A DNA stretch of 64,000 nucleotides from Myxococcales bacterium (GTDB taxonomy: Bacteria > Myxococcota_A > Polyangia > Polyangiales > Ga0077539). Position numbers and translations under genes: made by a program. The stretch covers positions 186,001 through 250,000 of the forward strand of contig JAEUKI010000062.1 in assembly GCA_016793325.1 (NCBI GenBank). Reading direction: 5' to 3'. Each line of letters begins with the position of its first letter. Within the stretch, counting starts at the first letter, position 1. Of the stretch, positions 33,678 through 44,743 are shown piece by piece. Below the pieces are notes generated by a model. That model worked only from the letters and a program-made list of their open reading frames with translations. It did no database searches and was not told where the DNA came from.

Positions 33678-36600
33678 ATGGATTCGAACGAGCTGGTCGC
33701 GAGCCTCAAGTCCGAGCGAAACGTGGACGCTGTCACTGCGGGGCTCAGAGAGCGCGCCCGCGCCGCGTCCTCTCCGGAGGAGGCGTCGCACATCGAGCTT
33801 GCGCTCGGCCGGGTGCTCGACGAGCGGCAGGGCGACAAGCCCGAGGCGTTGAAGTCGTACGAGGGTGCGTTTCGCGCGGACCCGCGGCGGATCGAGGCGC
33901 TGCAGCGCGCGCGGGGCGTGTTTCTCTTTTTGGGGAAGCTGCAGAACTTCGCGAAGGCGGTCGACTTCGAGATCAAAGCCTCCGGCGACGTCGGCGCTGT
34001 TGCGGCGCTCACGGTGACGCTCGGCGACACGCAGTGGGATCTCGGCGACGCGGCCGCAGCAGAGGCCTCGTACGCGCGCGCGCTGGATCTTCTGCCGGGC
34101 GACGCCGAGGCGCTCGATCGACTCGACGACATTCGCATGGCGGCGACGGACGCTGCGGCGCGCGCGGTCGAAATCGAGACCGAAGCGCAGCGCGCGACGG
34201 GCGGCGACGCGGCGAAGCTGTGGCTTCGTGCGGCGCGTGTGCTCCGCGCGTCGGATGCGGCGCGTGCGGAAGGCGCGCTTGTTCAAGGGCTGCACGCAGA
34301 GCCCACGAACGAGAGCGTCGCTGTGTTGCTCGACCTGCTGCACACGGCCGCTGGACGCGCGGGCGCTGTAAATGCCCACGAAGACGCGATCTTGTCGAAG
34401 CTGTCGGATGACGAGCGTCCGGCGATCGCGGAGCTCTTCGGGTTGCGCGCGCTCTATCGCCGCTCGGATCGCGCGCGGGCGCAGACGCTGCTCGAGCGCG
34501 CGGCGGGCGAGGGTGGCCGCGAGGCTGCGCGCGAGTCGCTCAAACGACTCGCTGGTGGCGCGAACGGCGCGTCCGCGGCGGCTCCTGCCGCTGCTGCGCC
34601 GGCGCCTGCTGCCCCTTCTGCGCCGGCGCGTCCTGCGCCAGACCCCGCGAAGATCGCCGCGATCGATGAGCAAGTGACGAAGTTCGAAGCGGCCAAGCGC
34701 TGGGCGGACGTCGTGAAGTCGCTCGCGCAGAAGGCGGAGCTCCTCGCGGACGACTCCGAGCGCGTCGCGACGTTCGAGCGCATCGCGCAAGTGCACACGG
34801 AGCGCACGAACAACGCGGCCGAGGCGATCAAGGCGTACGAGGCGGTGCTCGAGATCGACCCGTCGCACGCGGCGGCGCGAGAGTTTTTGAAGTCGCGCTA
34901 CGAGCAGCGCAGGGACTGGGAGAAGCTGCTCAATTTGCTTCGTCGCGAGGCGAGCGAGTCGCCCGAGCACGAGCAGCTCGATCGTTGGCTCTCGATGGCG
35001 AAGCTCGCCACGGAGAAGGTCAAGAAGCCGGAGCTCTGCATCGAGCTCTGGGAGAAGGTCCTCGAGCGAGACGGCTCGCACCCCGAGGCGCTCGCGCAGC
35101 TCGCGGGCTTCTACGACCGCGCGAAGGAGTTCGACAAGCTCGCGGGCGTTTTGCGTGAGCAAGCGGCGCAGACCGCTGACACGGCGCAGAAGATTCAGCT
35201 GCTCGTGAAGCTCGGCACGATCGCGGGCGACAAGCTCAACAACGACGAGCTCGCGGTCGAAGCGTGGCGCGGCGTGCTCATGCTCGACCCGAACGATCGT
35301 CGCGCGCAGGAGGCGCTCAAGAAGCGCTACCTCGCGATGCAAGCGTGGGACGAGCTCGAGGTGTTCTACGCGGACAGCGGGAAGTGGGACGAGCTGATCC
35401 GCGTGCTCGAGCGCGAGAGCGAGCAGCCGACGGCGGGCAACGACGTCAAGATCAAGCTGTTCTTCAAGATCGCGCAGCTGTGGGCGGACCGCAAAGAGAA
35501 GACCGATCGCGCGGCGAAGTACTACGAGAAGGTCCTCGAGCTCGACGCGAACAACCGCGACGCGTCGCTCGCGTTGATCCCGATTTATGGCGCGGCCAAC
35601 GACAGCAAGAAGCTCGCGGGCGCGTACGAAGTGAAGCTCGCCGGCGACTCGGGCGACGATCGCGTCGAGACGCTGCGGGTGCTCGGCGAGCTCTACGAGG
35701 GAAAGCTCAAGGAGCCGCAGCGCGCGTACGAGCGGTTCGCGGCGGCGTTCGAAGCGGCGCCGGAGGACGAGCGCTCGGTGGCGGACCTCGAGCGTTCGGC
35801 GACGGGTGCTTCGAAGGTCGCGGACGCAGCGGCGCTCGTCGATCGCGTCGCTTCCGGGAGCGTTTCGCCCGAGGCGTCGATCGCGCTCACGCTGCGCGCT
35901 GGGCGCTTGTACGCAGGGCCGATCGCGAACACGGACGAGGCCATCCAGCGTTTTCGCGGCGTCCTCGATCGGGACGCGGACAACCGCGACGCGCTCGCGG
36001 CGCTCGACGAACTGTTTCGAAAGACTGGCCGCTGGAGCGATCTTCATGGAGTGCTCGAGCGCAGGCTCGAGCGCGCCGAAGGTCCCGACGAGCGACGCGA
36101 GGTTCTCTACGCGATCGGCGCGCTGTCCGAGGGCGAGCTCAACAAGCCCGAGAGCGCGGTCGACACGTACGTCGCGGTGCTCACCGAGTACGGAGACGAG
36201 GCGGAGGCGCTCAAGCGGCTCGACGCGCTCTACACGCGGCTCGAGAAGTGGGAGGAGCTCGCGAGCATCCTCGAGCGCGAGCTCGTCGTCCTCGCTGACG
36301 ACGAGAACGCTGCGCTCGACGCGAAGTTTCGTTTGGGCCGGACGCTGCACGCGCACCTCGGACGCACGAAGGACGCGATCGAGCACTTCCGGGAGATCTT
36401 GTCGCTCAACCCCGAGCACCCGCAGGCGCGCGAAGCGCTCGAAATGCTGCTCCGTGAGCCAGAGAGCCGAGGCGAGGCCGCGAGGATCCTCGAGCCGATC
36501 TACGAGCTGCGCGGAGATTGGGAGGCGCTGATTCGCGCGCTCGAAATCCTGCTCGCGGACGAGTCGGACGTCGATCAGCGCGTGGCGCTCTTGCGCAAGA

Positions 36601-39600
36601 TCGGCGACGTGTGCGCGTCGCAAATCGGCAACGCGGACCGCGCGTTCGAGGCGTACGGGCGCGCGCTGCTCGAAGACCCCGCGCGCACCGAAGTGCGCGA
36701 CGCGCTCGAGGCGATGGCGGACTCGACCGGCGCGTGGCCGCGGTACGTCGCGCTCTTGCGGCAGGTGACCGAGCGCAACGTCGCGCCCGAAGTCGCGCGC
36801 GGCGCGTGGCTCAAGATCGCGTCGGTCGAAGACTCGAAGCTCAACAACGTCGACACGGCGGTCGAGTCGTTCAACAAGGTCCTCGCGGCGGACGCGGCGG
36901 ACGCTGAAGCGCGCGAGTCGCTCGAGGCGCTGCTTCGTCGGACCGAGCGTTGGCCTGCGCTGCTCGAGAGCTACCGCGGTCGGCTCGATCTCACGCAGGA
37001 CCCGCAAGAGCGCGAGCAAGTGCTCTCGGCGATCGCGACGGTTCAAGACACAAAGCTCGGCGACGCAGAGGCGTCGATCACGACGTATCGCGAGATGCTC
37101 TCGGCGGATCCCGCGTCCACGCGCGCGCTCGGCGCGCTCGATCAGCTGTTCGAGCGTCAGGCCCGGTGGAACGATCTCGCCGACAACCTCCAAGCGCGGC
37201 TCGATCTGTCGTCGGATCCCGACGAGCAGACGCAGCTCATGCTTCGCCTCGCGAAGCTCCGCGAAGAGAAGATGTCGCAAGTGGACGCCGCGGTGGAGAT
37301 CTACCGCCAGGTCCTCTCGCGAGACGCGACGAACGCGGCTGCGCTCGAGGCGCTCGAGCGGCTCGTTCACCAGCCCGAGCACGCGCCCGCGGTCGCTGAG
37401 ATCCTCGAGGCGGTCTACCGCGAGTCCGCTGCGTACGATCGGCTCGTCGCAGTGCACGAGATCCAAGTGACCCTCGCGACCGATCCGGCGCGAAAGGTCG
37501 AGCTCTTGCACCGCATCGCCGAGCTCCAAGAGACGGCGCTCGACGATCCAGGAACGGCGTTCAAGACCTTCGGTCGAGCGCTCGCCGAGGACGCGAGCAA
37601 CGAGGACACGGTCTCGGGGCTCGAGCGACTCGCGCGCGCGCACCAAGCGTACGGCGAGCTCGCGCGTGTGTACGAAGAGCGCGTCGCCGCGGTGGAAGAC
37701 GCCGCGGTGAAGGTCTCTCTGCACCAGCGCGCCGCGGTGGTGCACGAGGAGCTCTTGCAGAGCACCGAGGGCGCCGTCGGCCACTATCGCGCGATCCTCG
37801 CGATCGACCCGCGCAACGTCGATGCGGTGAGCGCGCTCGAGCGGCTCTATCAGCTCGGCGAGAAGTACGAAGACCTCGCGGGCTCGTACCTTCAGAAAGC
37901 GTCGCTCCTCGAGAACCCCGAGGAGGCGAAGGCCTATCTGTTTCGCGCGTCCGAGATCTACGAAACGGTGCTCGAGCGACCGGGCGACGCCGTCGGCGTG
38001 TATCGCAAGGTCCTCGAGGTCGATCCCGAAGACCTCAACGCGGTCGACGCGCTCGTGCGCTTGTACGTGGCGCAAGGCGATTGGGCGAACCTGCTCGACG
38101 TTCAGCAGCGCAAGATCGACCTCGTCGGTGACCCTGACGAGAAGAAGCGCCTCTACTTCGAGGTGGGCAGCGTCTACGAGAGCGAGCTCAAGGACGTCGC
38201 GAAGGCGATCGATTCGTACAACAAGGTCCTCGAGCTCGATCCCAGCGATTTGACAGCGCTCCAGCGGCTCGACCAGCTCTATCTCGGCCAGCAGAACTGG
38301 CAAGAGCTGCTCTCGGTGCTCGAGCGTTCGGCGGACCTCGCGTCGGACCCGGACGAGATCAACTCGTACCGCTATCGCGTCGCGGAGATCCACGAGAAGC
38401 AGATCGGCGACGTCGCGCGCGCGGTGGACATCTACCGCGGAATTCTCGACGCGACGCCGGATCACCAGCCCACGCTCGACGCGCTCGAGAACATCCTTCG
38501 CGGCCCGAAGGAGCCCATCGGCGCGGCCGCGGTGCTCGAGCCGGTCTATACGGCGGCCGGCGCGTTCGATCGGCTCGTCGGCGTTCTCGAAGTTCAGCTC
38601 GCGCACGCGCAAGACCCGCTCGATCGCGTGACGCTCCTGCACCGCATCGCGGAGATCCAAGAGAACGCGCTCGATAACAGCGCGGGGGCGTTCGACGCGT
38701 TCAAGCGCGCGCTCCCGAGCGATCCGCTCAACGAGCAGACGCTCGGCAACATCGAACGCCTCGCGAACGACCCGCAGGGCTGGGCTGCGGTCGGAGCTGC
38801 GTACGACGAGGAGCTCGCGAAGCTCGGCGGCGAGCCGCAGAAGGCTGTCGAGCTCGGGCTGCGCACCGCGCGCATCTACGAGGTGCAGCTCGAGAACACC
38901 GACGCGGCGATCGCCCGCTATCGCGCGGTGCTCGTCGCGGATCCGCAGAACGGCGAGGCCGCTCGATCGCTCGATCGCCTGTACGAAGCTGGCGAGAAGT
39001 GGCAGGAGCTCGCGGACATCACGAAGGTGACGATCGCGCTCCCCGACACGTCGCCGGAAGAGATCGTCGCGCTGCGCTTCAAGCTGGCGCAGGTGAACGA
39101 GGGCCCGCTCGGCGACATCGACGCCGCGCTCACGGCGTACCGCGAGGTCCTCGACGTCGAGCCCGAGCACTCGCCGACGGTGGCGGCGCTCGAGGCGATG
39201 TTCGGCCGCGGCGTGAAGCAGTCGGAGGTCGCGGCGATGCTGCGACCGATCTACGAAGGGCAGGGCGAGTGGCAGAAGCTCGGCCAGCTCAACGAGCAGG
39301 CGCTCTCGCTCGTCACGGATCCCGCCGAGCGGACCGCGGCGATGCACGCGCTCGCGGATTTGAACGAAGGCCAGCTCGCCGACGGCGTCGGCGCGTTGAA
39401 TTGGCACATGCGCGCGCTGCGCGAGTCTCCGCTCGACGAGCGTTCGCTCACGGACGCCGAGCGTCTCGCGGGCACGATGGACGCGTGGACGGACCTCGCG
39501 AGCTGCTACGCGGACATCGTCGAGGCGTCGGCGGACGAGAACGTCAAGCGCGTCGTCGGCAAGCGCCTCGGTCGTGTCTACGAAGAGGAGCTTCGCGACG

Positions 39601-42600
39601 TCGAGAACGCGGAGGCCTCGTACAACTACGTGCTGAGCGTGGCGCCGCTCGACACCGACGCGCTCGAGCGACTGGACGTGATCTACTCGGGCCTCGGCAA
39701 CTCCGAGCGTCTCGCGCAGGTGCTCGATCGTCGCGCGCAGGCGGTCGAAGACCCCTCGCAGAAGATCGAGTTTACGCTGCGTCACGCGCAGATCCTCGAG
39801 GCAGAGCTCGCGCAGCCCGAGCAAGCGATCGCGCGCTACAGGATCATCGTCGACCAGCTCGACGGCTCGCATCCGGACGCGCTCGAGGCGCTCGATCGGC
39901 TCTACACGGCGTCGGACAACGGCGCTGAGCTCTACAAGGTCCTCGAGAAGAAGGCGGAGAACGCGTCGAGCGACATGGATCGCGCGGACTTCTTCACGCG
40001 GCAAGCGGCGTTGGCCGCGGGTCCGTTGAACCGCCCCGAGGACGCGGTGCGCCTGCTCAACGAGGTGCTCACGCTGAAGGGCGAGGACCCCGACGCGCTC
40101 GACGTTCTCGCGACGCTGCACCAGAACGCGAACAAGTGGGACGAGCTCGTCGAGACGCTCGAGCGCCAGCTGGTCGCGACGGACGACTACGAGCGCAAGG
40201 CGCAGGTTGGCCTGCGAATCGCCTCGGTTCACGAGCAAGCGCGCGGCGACGCCGAGCGCGCGGTCGAAGCGTACCGACGCGTGCTCGACATCGATTCGGG
40301 CAACGACGCTGCGTACGTGGCGCTCGAAGAGATCTTCCGTCGCACGCAGAACTGGGACGAGCTGTCAGCGACGCTCAACCAGCACATTCAAGTGGGCGCG
40401 GCGACGCTCGACGGTCCGCGGCAGCGGGCGATCTGGGCGGAGCTCGCGATGCTCTACCAGAACGTCTACCAGCAGAACGCCGACGCCGTGACGTCGTGGC
40501 GCAACGTCCTCGACGTCTCGACCAATGACGAAGAGGCCATCGCGAAGCTGCTCGAGCTTCACGCGGCCAACGAAGAGTGGCGCGACGTCGTCGACGTGTT
40601 GAAGATCAAGGTCAACGCGCAGTCGATCGACGAGCTCAAGATCCCGTTCCTCGTCGAGATCGCCTCGGTGTGGGAAGACAAGATCCAAGAGCCCGACGGC
40701 GCGCGCGAAGCGTACGAGCAGATCCAAGCGATCGACACGCTGCACGAGCGCGCGTTCGCGCGGCTCGAGGTGTTGCACCGCGACAACGGTCGTTGGGAGC
40801 CGCTCGTCGAGATGTACATCGCGCGCCACGACGCGCTGGAGGAGAGCGACCTCAAGGAGAAGGTCGACCTCTTGCGTCGCGCTGCGAAGGTCTACGACCA
40901 GAACCTCAACGACAACGAGCAGGCCTTCGCGGCCGCGATGCTCGCGTACGAAGAGGACGTTTCGGACAAAGAGACCGTCACCCTGCTCGAGCGCCTCGCC
41001 GCCGTCGGCGCGAAGTGGAACGAGCTGCTCGCGACCTCCAACGACTGGTGGAAGGCCGCAGCGGATCCGCGCTGGACGCACATCGGCCTCAACATGGCCA
41101 AGTGGTACGGCGTCGATCTGAACAAGCCCGAGTGGGCGCTCCCGATCTATCAGCAGGTGCTCGCGCGGCAGCCGGACAACCTCCTCGCGCTGCACTCGAT
41201 GACGGCGCTCTACCGAAAGCTGCAGCAGTGGCCGCAGCTCACGCAGCTGCTCGAGCGCTGCATGGCGGTCGCGCGTTCGGAAGAGGATCGTCGCAAGGTT
41301 CACGTCGAGCTCGGCGAAGTGCTCGAGCTGCACTTGAACCAGACGGACGCCGCGGTCGAGCACTACAAGACCGCGCTCAACCTCAACGCGCGCGACCTCG
41401 GCGCGCTCACCGCGCTCGAGCGCGTGTACGAAGGGCGAGCCAACGGACCGGCGCTCGTCGACGTGCTCTATCGCAAGGCTGAGGCGCTCGCGGCGCAGAA
41501 CAACGTCGAGCAGGCGAACGTCGTTCGACTGAAGCTCGCGGACGTCCTCGAGGACAAGGCCAACGACGCCGAGCGCGCGGTCGAAGTGCTTCGTTCGGCG
41601 GTCGCCGCGGACGCGAGCAACCTGCACGCGCTCCGCGGGCTCGAGCGCTTGTACGCGCGGCTCGGGCGCTCGGCGGACCTGCTCTCGGCGCTCGAAGCGC
41701 AGCTCGATCACGTCTCGGTCGAGCGCGAGAAGATCAAGCTCCTCACGCGCATCGCGGAGATGCAGGAAGAAGAGTTCGTCAAGCTGCCCGAGGCCGCGGC
41801 GCGGTTCGAGCAGGTCGTCGAGATCGACCCGAACAACGACCACGCGTATCGCGGTCTCGAGCGCTTGTACCGTCGCCAGTCGAAGTGGGCCGAGCTCTTG
41901 TCGGCCCTCGATCGGCACATCTCGGCGACCAACGACCGCAAGGAGCGCGTTCCGCTCTTCACGGCGGTCGGACAGGTGTACGCCGAAGAGCTCAACGATC
42001 AGGATCGCGCGATCGACGGATTTCAGAACGCGCTCGACATCGACTACACGTACCTGCCGGCCCTCGAAGGCTTGGCGCGCGTGTACGAGAAGCGCACCGA
42101 GTGGGATCGCGCGATCGAGACGCTGCGCACGCTCTCGGATCACGAGCGCGACCCGGTCAAGCAGGTCGACATCCGGTATCGCATCGGAAAGCTCGCGGAA
42201 GAGCAGCTCCAGGACGAGAACCAGGCGCTGGACCTCTACCGCTCTGCGCTCGACGTGAACGACGCGCACGCGCCGTCGCTCGGCGCGATTCGCCAGATCT
42301 TCCAGCGCCGCGGCGATCAATACGACGCAGCGCAGTACCTCGAGCGCGAGATCAACGCGACCGAGGCGCCGCGCGCGAAGGCCAAGCTCTACTACGAGCT
42401 CGGGCGCATCTGGAACGACCACCTCGACGAGCGAGACAAAGCCGTCGCGTGCTTCGAGAGCGCGATCAAGAACGACGCCGAGCTCGACGACGCGGCGTAT
42501 CCGCTGGTGTTCCACTACGCGCAGACGGGTCAGTGGGAGGCCGCTGAGCCCCTCGCCGAAGTGCTCGTTCGCAAGAGCGGACGCCGACCGCCCGAAGAGC

Positions 42601-44678
42601 AATTGCAGCTGCAGCTCGTGATGGGCCGCGTCGCGATGAAGCTCGGCAAGCTCGATCGCGCGATCAAGGCGCTGTCGACGGCGCACGGGCTCGACCGCTC
42701 GAACGTCGAAGTTCTGAGCGAGCTCGCGCTCTCGTACTTCGAGAAAAAAGACTGGGAAAACGCGTTCAAGTACTATCACTTGCTCGTCGTTCACCACAAA
42801 GACGACATGGCGCCCGAGGGCCGCGCGGAGCTCTACTTCCGCATCGGCGTCGTCAAGCGCGAGCAGGGTGATCGCCGTCGCGCGATCAACTTCCTCGACA
42901 AGGCGCTCGAAGAGGTTCCCAACCATCGTCCCACGCTCGAGGCGCTCGTCGAGACCTACGCGCAGGACAACCAGTGGGAGCAGGTGATCGGCTACAAGCG
43001 CGCCGTGCTCGACAACCACGTCACCGACATCGAAGAGCGCTACACCATGCTCGTCGACATCGCTGAGCTGTGGCAGGGCAAGGCGAAGAACCCGCAGAAG
43101 TCGATCCAGAGCTTCAACGAAGCGCTCGAGCTCAAGGGCGACCAGAACAACATCTTGTTGATGAAGCTGCTCGCGCTCTACCAAGAGACCAAGCAGTGGT
43201 CGCGCGTGATCGAGACGGTGACGAAGATGTCCGAGGTCGAGAAGGACCCGGCGAAGAAGTCACGCTACGCGTACACGGTCGCGTCGATCTACAACACCGA
43301 GATCAAGAACCCGGACGAGGCGGTCAATTGGTACAACGCCGCGCTCGACCTCAACCCCTCGGACCTCAAGGCCTTCGAGAAGATCAACCAGATCCTCACG
43401 GCCAAGAAGGAGTTCAAGCAGCTCGAGCGCTCGTACCGAAAGATGCTTCACCGCATCACGGGCAAGGGAAACCGCGACCTCGAGTTCTCGCTCTGGCACG
43501 CGCTCGGGCTCATCTACCGAGATCGCTTGGACAAGAAGTCCGAGGCGATCACGGCCTTCGAGTCTGCCTCGAAGCTCAAGCCCGAGGACGATCAGGAGCA
43601 GAAGATCCTCGCGGAGCTCTACACGGTCACCGGCGAGAGCGACAAGGCGATCGACTCGTACATGGGCATGCTCCGTCGCGAGATCAACAACGCGACTGCG
43701 ATGAAGGCCGTGTACGACCTGCACTACGCCGCGCGGCAGTACGACAAGGCGTGGTGCGTCGCGAACACGATGTGCTTCTTGCAGCGCGACAACGCGCCGC
43801 AGGACGCCCGCGCGTTCTACGAGCAGTACAAGCCGCGCCGCCCGCTCGCGCCGCAGTCGCGCCTCGATGAAGAGCGCTGGATCAAGGACCTCTTCCACCA
43901 AGACGAAGATCCCTTCGTCGGAAAGATGTTCGCCTGCATTCTTCCCGCGCTTCGTCGCGTGAAGGTTCGCCCCGTCGCGCAGTTCGGCTTCACCGCGGCG
44001 GATCAGCAGAACCCGCAGACGAGCTCGGTGGCGCTCGTTCGCGCGCTCGGCCTCTCGGCCGCGGCGCTCAACCTCCCGCAGATGCCGGCGATCTTCCTTC
44101 GCCCGCAGCAGCCCGGAGGCCTCGCGTATGTGCCGTCCGATCCGTGGGCTTCGGTGTCCGGCGGATCGCTGCTGCAGGGCATGCAGCCGGTGGACCTCCA
44201 GTTCATCGCGGCCAAGCACATGAGCTACTACCGACCCGAGCACTATGTGCGGACGCTGTTCCCCACGGTGGCGGAGCTGACGATGCTCTTGCTCGCGGCG
44301 ATCAAGCTCGTGAAGGCGGACTTCGACGTTCCTGCGGAAGTCATGTCGACGGTGCAGACGCTCGCGCAGCAGATGGCGCAAGACCCGGTCAACCTCGAGG
44401 GACTTCGAAAGGTCGTGAAGATCTTCCTCGATCAGGGCGGTCAGGTGAACATCAAGAAGTGGTTCCAAGCCGTGGAGCTCACCGCGTGCCGCGCGGGCTT
44501 CTTGCTCTGCGGTGACCTCGACGTCACCAAGAAGATGATGGCGATGGAGCCCGGTCTGCCCGGCGACGTGTCGCCGACGGACAAGCTCAAGGACACGATC
44601 CTGTTCTCGATCTCCGAGCCGTACTTCCGGCTCCGTGAGTCGCTCGGGATCACCTTCCAGGCCGCAGCGGCGTACTGA
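33678..44678 (+). CDS. Giant TPR protein, AgmK/GltI-like (3,666 aa)
   Basis: One uninterrupted frame of 3,666 codons with no signal peptide and no membrane segment, hence probably cytoplasmic. After an N-terminal region with an Ala/Pro linker near residues 295-325, the rest up to about residue 3,370 is a very long solenoid of TPR-like helical hairpins, with recurring phrases such as VLELDPSDLTALQRLDQLY, AIARYRAVLVADPQN, AVEVYRxVL and RIAEIQE. The last 300 residues or so (from about DARAFYEQYKPRRPLAP) form a distinct non-TPR module containing DEDPFVGKMFACILPALRRV and VDLQFIAAKHMSYYRPEHYVR. Size, repeats and neighbours match the M. xanthus giant TPR protein AgmK (GltI) of the gliding machine. 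A GGAG sequence lies 11 nt upstream of the ATG. Confidence 0.85.
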   Translation: MDSNELVASLKSERNVDAVTAGLRERARAASSPEEASHIELALGRVLDERQGDKPEALKSYEGAFRADPRRIEALQRARGVFLFLGKLQNFAKAVDFEIKASGDVGAVAALTVTLGDTQWDLGDAAAAEASYARALDLLPGDAEALDRLDDIRMAATDAAARAVEIETEAQRATGGDAAKLWLRAARVLRASDAARAEGALVQGLHAEPTNESVAVLLDLLHTAAGRAGAVNAHEDAILSKLSDDERPAIAELFGLRALYRRSDRARAQTLLERAAGEGGREAARESLKRLAGGANGASAAAPAAAAPAPAAPSAPARPAPDPAKIAAIDEQVTKFEAAKRWADVVKSLAQKAELLADDSERVATFERIAQVHTERTNNAAEAIKAYEAVLEIDPSHAAAREFLKSRYEQRRDWEKLLNLLRREASESPEHEQLDRWLSMAKLATEKVKKPELCIELWEKVLERDGSHPEALAQLAGFYDRAKEFDKLAGVLREQAAQTADTAQKIQLLVKLGTIAGDKLNNDELAVEAWRGVLMLDPNDRRAQEALKKRYLAMQAWDELEVFYADSGKWDELIRVLERESEQPTAGNDVKIKLFFKIAQLWADRKEKTDRAAKYYEKVLELDANNRDASLALIPIYGAANDSKKLAGAYEVKLAGDSGDDRVETLRVLGELYEGKLKEPQRAYERFAAAFEAAPEDERSVADLERSATGASKVADAAALVDRVASGSVSPEASIALTLRAGRLYAGPIANTDEAIQRFRGVLDRDADNRDALAALDELFRKTGRWSDLHGVLERRLERAEGPDERREVLYAIGALSEGELNKPESAVDTYVAVLTEYGDEAEALKRLDALYTRLEKWEELASILERELVVLADDENAALDAKFRLGRTLHAHLGRTKDAIEHFREILSLNPEHPQAREALEMLLREPESRGEAARILEPIYELRGDWEALIRALEILLADESDVDQRVALLRKIGDVCASQIGNADRAFEAYGRALLEDPARTEVRDALEAMADSTGAWPRYVALLRQVTERNVAPEVARGAWLKIASVEDSKLNNVDTAVESFNKVLAADAADAEARESLEALLRRTERWPALLESYRGRLDLTQDPQEREQVLSAIATVQDTKLGDAEASITTYREMLSADPASTRALGALDQLFERQARWNDLADNLQARLDLSSDPDEQTQLMLRLAKLREEKMSQVDAAVEIYRQVLSRDATNAAALEALERLVHQPEHAPAVAEILEAVYRESAAYDRLVAVHEIQVTLATDPARKVELLHRIAELQETALDDPGTAFKTFGRALAEDASNEDTVSGLERLARAHQAYGELARVYEERVAAVEDAAVKVSLHQRAAVVHEELLQSTEGAVGHYRAILAIDPRNVDAVSALERLYQLGEKYEDLAGSYLQKASLLENPEEAKAYLFRASEIYETVLERPGDAVGVYRKVLEVDPEDLNAVDALVRLYVAQGDWANLLDVQQRKIDLVGDPDEKKRLYFEVGSVYESELKDVAKAIDSYNKVLELDPSDLTALQRLDQLYLGQQNWQELLSVLERSADLASDPDEINSYRYRVAEIHEKQIGDVARAVDIYRGILDATPDHQPTLDALENILRGPKEPIGAAAVLEPVYTAAGAFDRLVGVLEVQLAHAQDPLDRVTLLHRIAEIQENALDNSAGAFDAFKRALPSDPLNEQTLGNIERLANDPQGWAAVGAAYDEELAKLGGEPQKAVELGLRTARIYEVQLENTDAAIARYRAVLVADPQNGEAARSLDRLYEAGEKWQELADITKVTIALPDTSPEEIVALRFKLAQVNEGPLGDIDAALTAYREVLDVEPEHSPTVAALEAMFGRGVKQSEVAAMLRPIYEGQGEWQKLGQLNEQALSLVTDPAERTAAMHALADLNEGQLADGVGALNWHMRALRESPLDERSLTDAERLAGTMDAWTDLASCYADIVEASADENVKRVVGKRLGRVYEEELRDVENAEASYNYVLSVAPLDTDALERLDVIYSGLGNSERLAQVLDRRAQAVEDPSQKIEFTLRHAQILEAELAQPEQAIARYRIIVDQLDGSHPDALEALDRLYTASDNGAELYKVLEKKAENASSDMDRADFFTRQAALAAGPLNRPEDAVRLLNEVLTLKGEDPDALDVLATLHQNANKWDELVETLERQLVATDDYERKAQVGLRIASVHEQARGDAERAVEAYRRVLDIDSGNDAAYVALEEIFRRTQNWDELSATLNQHIQVGAATLDGPRQRAIWAELAMLYQNVYQQNADAVTSWRNVLDVSTNDEEAIAKLLELHAANEEWRDVVDVLKIKVNAQSIDELKIPFLVEIASVWEDKIQEPDGAREAYEQIQAIDTLHERAFARLEVLHRDNGRWEPLVEMYIARHDALEESDLKEKVDLLRRAAKVYDQNLNDNEQAFAAAMLAYEEDVSDKETVTLLERLAAVGAKWNELLATSNDWWKAAADPRWTHIGLNMAKWYGVDLNKPEWALPIYQQVLARQPDNLLALHSMTALYRKLQQWPQLTQLLERCMAVARSEEDRRKVHVELGEVLELHLNQTDAAVEHYKTALNLNARDLGALTALERVYEGRANGPALVDVLYRKAEALAAQNNVEQANVVRLKLADVLEDKANDAERAVEVLRSAVAADASNLHALRGLERLYARLGRSADLLSALEAQLDHVSVEREKIKLLTRIAEMQEEEFVKLPEAAARFEQVVEIDPNNDHAYRGLERLYRRQSKWAELLSALDRHISATNDRKERVPLFTAVGQVYAEELNDQDRAIDGFQNALDIDYTYLPALEGLARVYEKRTEWDRAIETLRTLSDHERDPVKQVDIRYRIGKLAEEQLQDENQALDLYRSALDVNDAHAPSLGAIRQIFQRRGDQYDAAQYLEREINATEAPRAKAKLYYELGRIWNDHLDERDKAVACFESAIKNDAELDDAAYPLVFHYAQTGQWEAAEPLAEVLVRKSGRRPPEEQLQLQLVMGRVAMKLGKLDRAIKALSTAHGLDRSNVEVLSELALSYFEKKDWENAFKYYHLLVVHHKDDMAPEGRAELYFRIGVVKREQGDRRRAINFLDKALEEVPNHRPTLEALVETYAQDNQWEQVIGYKRAVLDNHVTDIEERYTMLVDIAELWQGKAKNPQKSIQSFNEALELKGDQNNILLMKLLALYQETKQWSRVIETVTKMSEVEKDPAKKSRYAYTVASIYNTEIKNPDEAVNWYNAALDLNPSDLKAFEKINQILTAKKEFKQLERSYRKMLHRITGKGNRDLEFSLWHALGLIYRDRLDKKSEAITAFESASKLKPEDDQEQKILAELYTVTGESDKAIDSYMGMLRREINNATAMKAVYDLHYAARQYDKAWCVANTMCFLQRDNAPQDARAFYEQYKPRRPLAPQSRLDEERWIKDLFHQDEDPFVGKMFACILPALRRVKVRPVAQFGFTAADQQNPQTSSVALVRALGLSAAALNLPQMPAIFLRPQQPGGLAYVPSDPWASVSGGSLLQGMQPVDLQFIAAKHMSYYRPEHYVRTLFPTVAELTMLLLAAIKLVKADFDVPAEVMSTVQTLAQQMAQDPVNLEGLRKVVKIFLDQGGQVNIKKWFQAVELTACRAGFLLCGDLDVTKKMMAMEPGLPGDVSPTDKLKDTILFSISEPYFRLRESLGITFQAAAAY

Positions 44679-44743
44679 GCTGCACGCGCGATCGCCGCGC
44701 TCGCGGCGGTCGATCGTCGCGCGCTCGAGGTCGCAAATCACGC

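Noticed and set aside
33426..40238. Very long open frame on the minus strand opposite the giant TPR gene
   Set aside because: Arg/Glu/Leu-biased translation, no domain similarity, and it runs antisense to a well-supported gene. It is a GC-skew shadow.
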